DNA of 33,831 bases, taken from NCBI GenBank assembly GCA_902596775.1, contig CACJVE010000018.1:1-33831 (forward strand), in the 5' to 3' direction. This DNA comes from an uncultured SAR92 cluster bacterium. Lineage in GTDB: Bacteria > Pseudomonadota > Gammaproteobacteria > Pseudomonadales > Porticoccaceae. How positions within the stretch are numbered: the first letter of the stretch is position 1; the number at the start of each line of letters is the position of its first letter. Positions 1 to 6,559 of the stretch are shown here, in pieces. The notes below the pieces were generated by a model. That model made no database searches and was not told the origin of the DNA. It saw only the letters and a program-made list of their open reading frames with translations. The translations under genes and the position numbers were made by a program.

Positions 1-80
1 ACTATCACCTGATGTCTCCATATTAAAGATAATTGTTTCTGTGTCAAGACAACTGTTACCTGGTTTGTACCTAATTTATG
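1..80. repeat. 80-bp direct repeat, copy R1
   Basis: By hand alignment this segment matches 3390-3469 in the same orientation, without gaps, at 72 of 80 positions. The eight differences are at 7, 36, 49, 63, 64, 72, 74 and 75. The match begins at the first base of the window, so the repeat may continue to the left. The second copy lies 42 bp beyond a broken tRNA-Ile2 copy, so this one may also follow a tRNA remnant just outside the window. No reading frame explains the conservation. The following 172 bp up to gene A hold no gene and no convincing promoter. Confidence 0.85.
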
Positions 81-252
81 CCTAAATTACTTTGTTGTAT
101 ATGAACTAATTTGGGAAAGCGGTTAGGTTTTTTTGCAAGTTACCAATTGAAGTCTTGATTTGAAGGGCAAATTAGATTTAACTTTGGTTCAATAATTTAG
201 TGAAATGCTTCGGCTTAATTCCATAAATCGTCAAACTTTTTGGAAAAAATAG

Positions 253-3200
253 ATGCGACCAAAGTTTTTAATTTTTTTTATCATTCTTTTTACACCTCTA
301 AACAACCATGCATCATTTGATCTAGATATTGATGATAATGGAAGTACCGACGCGCTTACTGATGGTCTTCTCACACTTCGCTATATGTTCGGTCTATCAG
401 ATGAAAGTCTAACTGTTGGTGTTATTGGTAATAATGCAAACAGAACCTCATCCCAAACAGTTGAGTCATATCTTCAAGCAGCAGGGAATAAGCTAGATAT
501 TGATGGTGATGAGAAGGTTGATGCGCTTACGGATGGGTTATTGATTCTCAGAGATTTATTTGGCCTTACGGGAGAATCGCTGGTGACTGGAGTTCTGTCA
601 AGTACTAGTGAGCGACAAACATCTACAGAAATCATTGATTATATTGCCTCTATAAAAGATAGCGACAATGATGATGTTGTTGATTCTTTAGATGCTCTTC
701 CGTTTGACCCTACTGAAACTTTAGATACTGATGGGGATAGCATAGGTAATAATGCGGACAATGATGATGATGGCGATGGTGTTACGGATGGCCAAGATCC
801 AGCACCATTAAATCCTGAAATTTCTGATAGTGCGGTCTACGCAGCTCTTGATACAGATGGTGATGGAATCATTAATAAATATGATGCAGATGACGATAGT
901 GACGGGGTTCTTGACTCTCTCGATACTGACCCCTCGCTTAAGGAAATGCGTTCAAAACTTTCTGTTAGCCCATGGATTAACGAATTTAAGTTGAGTTTCA
1001 GAGATGTTGAGACTAGAGAATACGATAAGTTGCAAATTGAAGTTGCGAAGTGGGGTATGGATAGCTGTGATGATATAGTCCTGCATCCTTTTGATGCTTC
1101 AGGTCAATCCGTTGGTAACTTTTTTTCGAGCGACGGTGAGAGACAGAGCGGTTTAGCGTTATCTCAAGCTGTTGGATGGTATCGTGGCAATACTGGTTGT
1201 GAGGGTGTATGGCTAACAAATAATTATGATTTCATTTCCGTTAATCTCCGCCACCTTGAAACATATGATGGAGTCGATGATTTGGATAAAGTGGTTGGAG
1301 TTTACTTGATACATAAAGGTGAGTGCGTAGAGATCTTTAACTTCAATAATGATGTCATGCCTGAAAATAATGTTTGTGATTCTGCAACTCACTTCAACAT
1401 TACATCTCCCTTAAATCTTGAAGATGAGGTAACAATCGCAAGATCTGGAGTTGGTAATCAAGCTGATGACTTTACAAATTGGTATCTTGATCACGCATCG
1501 GGCACTGTTAGCTCAGGTTGGACGCCTTATCGTAATAACTACCAAAATATTGTTTGGAGTGCTCCAGAGTCCATTTACTCACCGAATTCAATAGAGTTTG
1601 GAGTATTAGAGATTCCAAAACCTAGAAGCTCAGTTGTTAAATCTTTGCAAGATTCAGGATGGAATAAACCAGTGAAGTCTGGTGAACGTTTGGAAATCTT
1701 TCAAGTAAACGAGGTTCAAGATCAACATATTCAGGATGATGGTGAGTCAACCTATGTATTTGCTTCAGAAAAGATCCGTCCAGATTATCTCGATTTTGTA
1801 GATTTTATGTTAGGAAAATTTATTGGCTTTATGGGAAGTGTTAGGGCAGAAAACTACACGCATCATTTTGATTATCCTGAGTCAAGTGCTCTCCTTAATG
1901 ATATTGCTTTTCAACGTGGAAATTATGACGCCAAGTCATGCTGGGAGGAAAATGGAGGTCCTCAATTTTTTAGTGCAGGAAGCGGAGGTGGATATTGGGG
2001 AGCAGCTGAGGAGGGATATTTAAATGATCAAAATCCTCATTGTTATAGAGACGAAGAAGGCGAAGAGAGACGAATTTATTCATCACCAATCAGAAACTTT
2101 GATGCAAGTTACGGTGGACAATTAGCTCAAGATTGGCCAGAAAATATTTTAACACTTGGGTCGGAGATAGATCTTGGGGCCCAATCTGAACCAGCATATG
2201 GAGGAACAAGGCCTGGTAAGTTTCGAGATGAATTGATAGGTGGTCACATGCATGAGTGGGCTCATAATTGGGAATCATTTCATACTATTGTGTATTCAGA
2301 AGTTGGTCCAAAGCGGTTTTCCCATCCAACATCATGGGCTGAAAGTCCGATTATGCATGGGTTATCAATACCATTCGAGTTGTATGTTCGTGAGTACATC
2401 ATTCATGATGAGGACTACGATAATACACAAAAATTGTGGTCATTAAAAAAGCATGATGAAAGAGATATAGTTAATGATGATTTCTTCAATGTTGATTACT
2501 TGACAGAATTTAGAGCAGGCAACCAAGGTGTGGAACTCGTCTGGTCTGCATATTTAATTAAACAATTCGGCCTCGAGAAAATGTATTCAGAATATTACAG
2601 GAGATTACCATCCTCCGGTGACTTCAGGATTGCATTGCATCAAACATATGGCAAGACTTTCGATGATCTCCTCAAAGATGCAGCTAGTTGGGCAGAAACC
2701 GTTGAATCTCATGAAGATTTCAGACTTCTCTTTGATAGTTCAAATGAATTTATCGCTAATTTGAATCAATCATTTAATGTGTCACTTTTGCAACTCAGAA
2801 ATATTTCAACACCCAATAATCGGTATCAGACAATATATACCTACATCGGAGAGGGTTTGCCAACAGAAAGTGATTCTTGGATCGCTATCACTTACCCTGA
2901 TGATCAGTCGTTAATCTTCTCAGAAAACACTGAGGTGGTTGTAACAAGATCAGAGATTGGACAGTTACAAATCAATGGCCATGACGCATATTATTATTCT
3001 GGAGATGAAAGTATTTTTCATGCGGGTGGCCTTGCAGTTAGTTCGAATTGGTCAGCGTTTACCCGTTATGGAGAGCGAACATCGGACCTCTGGTTTCCAG
3101 TTTTTATATATGATCATGATAGTGATGGATTGCCAGATGATTACGATCCGGACTATCTATCTACTTATTTCACCGATGATGGTAGATACAGACTTGATAT

Positions 3201-3270
3201 TTGGCCTATTGATGACGAATTTGAGACTCCAGGCCAAGTATCCGCAACCGCATTCTCACAATCCAATTAA
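253..3270 (+). CDS. Secreted dockerin-like/TSP3 multidomain protein with a zinc metallopeptidase (HEWAH) domain
   Basis: This 1005-residue protein is predicted to be exported, with a hydrophobic signal peptide at about 1-20 and likely cleavage after NNHA. Two dockerin-like calcium-binding repeats follow at about 23-54 and 81-110 (DIDDNG and DIDGDE, each followed by a DALTDGLL helix). Asp-rich thrombospondin-type-3 repeats cover about 135-228. A lamin-tail-like module at about 239-435 starts with PWINEF and resembles those of gene B. The C-terminal half carries HEWAH at 667-671, the HExxH zinc motif. Glu697 in SWAES is a candidate third ligand. The helical stretch after it (KQFGLEKMYSEYYRRLP) resembles gluzincins of the peptidase MA-like type. 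A last Asp-rich calcium-type segment is near 955-970. The ATG has a GGA about 10 bp upstream. Domain motifs are seen directly; peptidase activity is inferred and the exact family is not settled. The stop codon directly abuts a tRNA copy. Confidence 0.8.
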   Translation: MRPKFLIFFIILFTPLNNHASFDLDIDDNGSTDALTDGLLTLRYMFGLSDESLTVGVIGNNANRTSSQTVESYLQAAGNKLDIDGDEKVDALTDGLLILRDLFGLTGESLVTGVLSSTSERQTSTEIIDYIASIKDSDNDDVVDSLDALPFDPTETLDTDGDSIGNNADNDDDGDGVTDGQDPAPLNPEISDSAVYAALDTDGDGIINKYDADDDSDGVLDSLDTDPSLKEMRSKLSVSPWINEFKLSFRDVETREYDKLQIEVAKWGMDSCDDIVLHPFDASGQSVGNFFSSDGERQSGLALSQAVGWYRGNTGCEGVWLTNNYDFISVNLRHLETYDGVDDLDKVVGVYLIHKGECVEIFNFNNDVMPENNVCDSATHFNITSPLNLEDEVTIARSGVGNQADDFTNWYLDHASGTVSSGWTPYRNNYQNIVWSAPESIYSPNSIEFGVLEIPKPRSSVVKSLQDSGWNKPVKSGERLEIFQVNEVQDQHIQDDGESTYVFASEKIRPDYLDFVDFMLGKFIGFMGSVRAENYTHHFDYPESSALLNDIAFQRGNYDAKSCWEENGGPQFFSAGSGGGYWGAAEEGYLNDQNPHCYRDEEGEERRIYSSPIRNFDASYGGQLAQDWPENILTLGSEIDLGAQSEPAYGGTRPGKFRDELIGGHMHEWAHNWESFHTIVYSEVGPKRFSHPTSWAESPIMHGLSIPFELYVREYIIHDEDYDNTQKLWSLKKHDERDIVNDDFFNVDYLTEFRAGNQGVELVWSAYLIKQFGLEKMYSEYYRRLPSSGDFRIALHQTYGKTFDDLLKDAASWAETVESHEDFRLLFDSSNEFIANLNQSFNVSLLQLRNISTPNNRYQTIYTYIGEGLPTESDSWIAITYPDDQSLIFSENTEVVVTRSEIGQLQINGHDAYYYSGDESIFHAGGLAVSSNWSAFTRYGERTSDLWFPVFIYDHDSDGLPDDYDPDYLSTYFTDDGRYRLDIWPIDDEFETPGQVSATAFSQSN

Positions 3271-3347
3271 TGGTGGGCCCAGTAGGACTTGAACCTACCA
3301 CCAATCGATTATGAGTCGACTGCTCTGACCAACTGAGCTATGGGTTA
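3271..3347 (-). pseudogene. Broken copy of tRNA-Ile2(CAU)
   Basis: Positions 3271-3344 match the intact tRNA-Ile2 at 6472-6545 in 73 of 74 positions, including the encoded CCA end, T arm, CAT anticodon and D arm. The one difference, at 3299, falls in the variable region. The first three tRNA bases (3347-3345) read TAA instead of GGG and cannot pair with the CCC of the 3' strand, so the acceptor stem is lost. It has no rpoD promoter behind it. It looks like an attachment-site or recombination scar rather than a working gene. Confidence 0.85.
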
Positions 3348-3389
3348 CTTTATTTTCCTTATAAAAAACAGTGACTTACGAACACGCTT

Positions 3390-3469
3390 ACTATCCCCTG
3401 ATGTCTCCATATTAAAGATAATTGCTTCTGTGTCAAGGCAACTGTTACCTGTATTGTACCCATCTTATG
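3390..3469. repeat. 80-bp direct repeat, copy R2
   Basis: Second copy of the element at 1-80, 72 of 80 identical, in the same orientation. The similarity ends near 3469 (TTATG). It starts 42 bp past the end of the broken tRNA copy, on the side of that copy's 5' end. The two R copies bracket gene A plus the broken tRNA, giving a repeat distance of 3389 bp. Confidence 0.85.
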
Positions 3470-3658
3470 TTGTTTATGAGACTGTTTATGGGGACGGGGG
3501 AGGGTTGTTTGATATTATTATTTTAGATGTATTGGCGCGGATACATTAGTCTGGCAATGATGAGAGCTCGACAAAATCATTTGAAACGAGCAAAAAAACA
3601 TTAATAACAAACGTGTAGGCTCATTCACTTTTTAATAAGGGGGTTATTCTTTATTAAA

Positions 3659-3673
3659 TATCAAATTTTGATA
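3659..3673. repeat. 15-bp inverted repeat
   Basis: TATCAAA and its exact complement TTTGATA are separated by a single T. Both arms are AT-rich and no T-run follows, so this is not a typical terminator. It could be an operator or a chance palindrome in AT-rich spacer. Confidence 0.35.
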
Positions 3674-3751
3674 ACAATCTTATTATGATATTTATATCCC
3701 AGTTCAGTGATACTCGAACGATTTAACGCAAATCAACTTGAGCTAAGCAGC

Positions 3752-6325
3752 TTATTGCAGCACCTGCCCTGTATTCTTGAGTGACTTCGTGTTGGGCGAC
3801 GGACCAGACCACTCGAAATCAGGTCCAATCGAGCCCGTGCCGATTCTTTGGAGTGAACTACCAACAGCCGTGCTTCCACCACTGGTTGTGGTGATTTCCG
3901 ACACTCCAATATCGATGGCTAAAAATTCACTACACGGGCCAGAGTTGGGCGATAGCCTTCCCTCGTAGCTGAGAAGTTCTATGCATTCTCCATTGTTATC
4001 TATTAATGCCATCCCGTCGGGCGCGCCATTCTGTATACCATTTGTTGGGAAATCGATTACTAAAAACCCAAAACTAGAATCCAAATCTGTGAGGGTACCT
4101 GTTAAATCAATGGTGTTATATGCGGTATCATCGAATCCGTTGAACAGAACCAATGACCATCCGGTTAAATCCACGCCCGCAGGACCCGCAAGTTCAACGA
4201 ACTCGCCTTGATCGACACCATCATTATCGTAATGAAACTCGTTTATCCAAATTGACCCACCGATTGGACCATCAGGAAGATTTGTTTCCGGATTATCTTG
4301 GTTTTCATTCTCAGGTAGCTCTGGCAAAGCCGTATCATCACACTCACCTTGCCTGGAAGCAATATAGTCAAATTCTGCTTGATCCAAAAGTAGTTCGTTT
4401 TGTACTTTTACTAAGACCCACTTTTTTAAATAGGTGCAGTGATAATTAGATTCATTTGGCATCCACTGGGCTGGATCCTTGCTGCCTTTAAGGCTATTCG
4501 AAGCATTACCCACTGCGAGGAATTGATGAGACGTCTCAGGCTTGGTTCCAGAGCTCGTGCTTCCAGTGTTTGCAAATATGCGCTGTTCCGACTGCGACAT
4601 ATTTCCGAGCCCAGAAATCCAAGATTCATAAAGAGCGACAACGTGATCTATTTCAACTGAAGAAGCGTTGTAGTAGTAAACACCGTCGTAAGGATCATAC
4701 CATCGGCCAGAAATCACAGAGCAGCCGCTTGAAGACATAACTAACTCAAATTCTCCATCGCCCGAGTCATGTTGTGCTATCAAAATTTCGTGTCGGTCAC
4801 TTATACAATCGTTATCGCTGTCGTCCCAAGTAGAAGGGCGTTGGTAATCTGGAGTAGTTACTTGACCAATCGATACTGTATAACCAAATAGCGATCCGAC
4901 ATTGTCAGGCACTTCGTTGTCATCAGGCTCACCAATAGATTGACCGTCGTTAATCTCGCCTTTTGAATTTAGACGAGGCCCTACCCAAGTGAAATGCTCC
5001 GCTTGCCGACCTGAGCCCGTTCGCTGGAGCGAAAAATCAGAGGATACGTTTTGTTCATAAACGCCAATATCCTCTCCGAAAACACCGTCACAAGCGCCGC
5101 CACCAGAAGCTGTCATATCTCCAAGATAGGAGATAAATTCAATACATTCCCCATCGGCTGATACTAGACCAAATCCATCGGGGGATCCGTTTTGCAAGCC
5201 GACAGCGTCAAATGCAAGTGTTCCAAAGCCACTTCCCGACTGATCAGCCAAGACGCCCTGCATGGGAATATTTCCGTAATTTCCGGTTTGACCGCCAGAG
5301 TAGAGTGCGAGCGAGTAACCCTCTAGGTCCATCCCTGCCACTCCCATGACCTCAATAAATTCGTTACTGTCAGTGCCTACATTATCGTAATGGAATTCAT
5401 TTATCCAAATGACAGTCTTTTTAATAACAGTTACAATCCTTGTGATTTCAGCTATATTTCCAACGGAATCCGTTGCCTTATAGGTGAGTGAATAAGTACC
5501 TGCAGTGGTTATATCGACGGATCCTGTTACAACAACATCCACAACGCCATCCACCGCATCAACGGCAGTTGCACCCGCATCGGTGTAGGAAGTATTTTGA
5601 TCAACCTCAACGGTCGCCTCACCTAATAAGGTAATCACCGGAGGAGTCGTATCCGCAACCGTGACCGTTCGTGTCACTGGTTTTGCTTCATTCCCCTCAC
5701 TATCAACCGCGGTATAGGTTAAGACATAAACACCCGCACGATCCGAATCAACCGAACCACTCACACTCACCTCAACTGTTCCATCGGCATAGTCATTGGC
5801 AATGGCACCCGCATCCACATAATCAGTTGCCTGTTCATGGGCTAACTCAGCACTACCAATCAAGGTAATGTAAGGGGCACTGGGCATTAAATTACTAATA
5901 AAGCCTTCTAACTCAGAAGCTGTGGTTCGTGTTGCATTTGATGCAACCACACCTACCGTTAAGGTATCACCACTTAATCCAAATAAATAACGAAGTAATA
6001 ACAATCCATCGGTTAATGCATCGACATTCCCATCGCCATCGATATCACCGGAGGCGTCATAGACTAGCGCAAGCTCTCGTTCAATATCAGTGGCAGTGGT
6101 ATACTCACTGCCACTTGAGATTAATCCACTAATAAGTGCATCACCTCTTAGACCAAAGGTGTAGCGTAAAAAGAAGAGACCATCGGTCAGTGCATCGGCA
6201 CGACCATCATCATCAATATCCCAATCACCAACCTCTAATTGAGAACTTGAATAGGCTGAGGCCGAGAACAACAGCGTCAAAAATATAACACTAATCTTTG
6301 TGAGAGCACGTTTAAAAAAATTCAT
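3752..6325 (-). CDS. Secreted HNH (DUF1524) nuclease with dockerin-like repeats, Ig-like domains and two lamin-tail-like domains
   Basis: This is predicted to be an 857-residue exported nuclease acting on extracellular nucleic acid. The ATG at 6325 has GAAAGA about 6 bp upstream and gives a clean signal peptide. A GTG 33 bp further upstream is the alternative start. Residue numbers here count from that GTG. Order: signal peptide about 12-38; two dockerin-like repeats at about 45-70 and 104-128; two DUF5011-like Ig domains at about 162-313; a lamin-tail-like domain at about 316-475 (IWINEFHYDN); the nuclease domain at about 545-675; a second lamin-tail-like domain at about 702-866. The nuclease domain shows GRWYDPYDG, EIDHVVALYESW (Asp571-His572), FAN, NASNSLKGSKDPAQWMP and a Cys pair, the pattern of DUF1524/GmrSD C-terminal HNH proteins. 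Lamin-tail domains are known in other bacterial extracellular nucleases. Base composition looks richer in GC than the surrounding housekeeping genes. No partner cohesin is visible. Confidence 0.82.
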   Translation of the reverse strand: MNFFKRALTKISVIFLTLLFSASAYSSSQLEVGDWDIDDDGRADALTDGLFFLRYTFGLRGDALISGLISSGSEYTTATDIERELALVYDASGDIDGDGNVDALTDGLLLLRYLFGLSGDTLTVGVVASNATRTTASELEGFISNLMPSAPYITLIGSAELAHEQATDYVDAGAIANDYADGTVEVSVSGSVDSDRAGVYVLTYTAVDSEGNEAKPVTRTVTVADTTPPVITLLGEATVEVDQNTSYTDAGATAVDAVDGVVDVVVTGSVDITTAGTYSLTYKATDSVGNIAEITRIVTVIKKTVIWINEFHYDNVGTDSNEFIEVMGVAGMDLEGYSLALYSGGQTGNYGNIPMQGVLADQSGSGFGTLAFDAVGLQNGSPDGFGLVSADGECIEFISYLGDMTASGGGACDGVFGEDIGVYEQNVSSDFSLQRTGSGRQAEHFTWVGPRLNSKGEINDGQSIGEPDDNEVPDNVGSLFGYTVSIGQVTTPDYQRPSTWDDSDNDCISDRHEILIAQHDSGDGEFELVMSSSGCSVISGRWYDPYDGVYYYNASSVEIDHVVALYESWISGLGNMSQSEQRIFANTGSTSSGTKPETSHQFLAVGNASNSLKGSKDPAQWMPNESNYHCTYLKKWVLVKVQNELLLDQAEFDYIASRQGECDDTALPELPENENQDNPETNLPDGPIGGSIWINEFHYDNDGVDQGEFVELAGPAGVDLTGWSLVLFNGFDDTAYNTIDLTGTLTDLDSSFGFLVIDFPTNGIQNGAPDGMALIDNNGECIELLSYEGRLSPNSGPCSEFLAIDIGVSEITTTSGGSTAVGSSLQRIGTGSIGPDFEWSGPSPNTKSLKNTGQVLQ

Positions 6326-6364
6326 AATGAAATCTTTCGGGTTTTTATAATTTTGCACAATTTA

Positions 6365-6413
6365 TAACAACTTCCTATTACATAATTGTTACCTTTACTG
6401 CACCCAATATATG
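6365..6413. repeat. Possible diverged third copy of the R repeat
   Basis: Positions 6384-6413 resemble 3440-3469 at 23 of 30 positions (shared TGTTACCT...CACCC-like core), with weaker gapped similarity to the left. It lies between the starts of gene B and the real tRNA. The similarity is marginal and could be chance in AT-rich DNA. Confidence 0.3.
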
Positions 6414-6471
6414 TCTATATACTCTTGGTTTAGTAGAAGCAGTCGTAAGTCATTGATTTATATATAATAAG

Positions 6472-6548
6472 TGGTGGGCCCAGTAGGACTTGAACCTACG
6501 ACCAATCGATTATGAGTCGACTGCTCTGACCAACTGAGCTATGGGCCC
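6472..6548 (-). tRNA. ileX: tRNA-Ile2 (anticodon CAU, lysidine-modified)
   Basis: A 77-nt tRNA with CCA encoded. The acceptor stem GGGCCCA/TGGGCCC pairs perfectly. The anticodon stem is GTCGA/TCGAT with loop CTCATAA, and the T stem is GTAGG/CCTAC. The CAU anticodon could mean methionine. The body, with GACTCATAATCG, TTGGTCG and TTCAAGTCC, matches the Escherichia coli minor isoleucine tRNA (ileX) rather than elongator or initiator Met. Such tRNAs read AUA after TilS converts C34 to lysidine. It starts 11 bp after the rpoD stop codon and is probably co-transcribed with it; ileX also lies close to rpoD in E. coli. It is the template of the broken copy at 3271-3347. Confidence 0.93.
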
Positions 6549-6559
6549 ACAGAAAAAAG

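Larger units (their letters stand above)
3348..3751. other. Gene-free spacer between the tRNA copy and gene B
   Basis: About 400 bp without a convincing gene. It contains repeat copy R2 (3390-3469) and a 15-bp palindrome (3659-3673). The short open frames here have no homology I recognise and overlap the repeat. I see no strong terminator for gene B, which ends at 3752. Confidence 0.7.

Noticed and set aside
3271-3347. A second functional tRNA-Ile2 or tRNA-Met gene
   Set aside because: The first three base pairs of the acceptor stem are lost (TAA opposite CCC), so it cannot fold as a normal tRNA.
3340-3549. 69-codon open frame across the tRNA copy and R2
   Set aside because: It overlaps the broken tRNA and the R repeat, has no ribosome binding site I can see and no recognisable domain.
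3620-3660. Hairpin AATAA-GGGGG-TTATT as a terminator
   Set aside because: The stem is only five A/T pairs and no clear U-run follows.
3239-5660. A 13-bp identity (GTATCCGCAACCG) near the end of gene A and inside gene B
   Set aside because: Neighbouring bases diverge at once, it falls in coding sequence, and one short match is easily chance.
5671-6132. Plus-strand His/Pro-rich open frames inside gene B
   Set aside because: They are antisense shadows of the Ig-like and dockerin-like coding sequence, with composition typical of such shadows.
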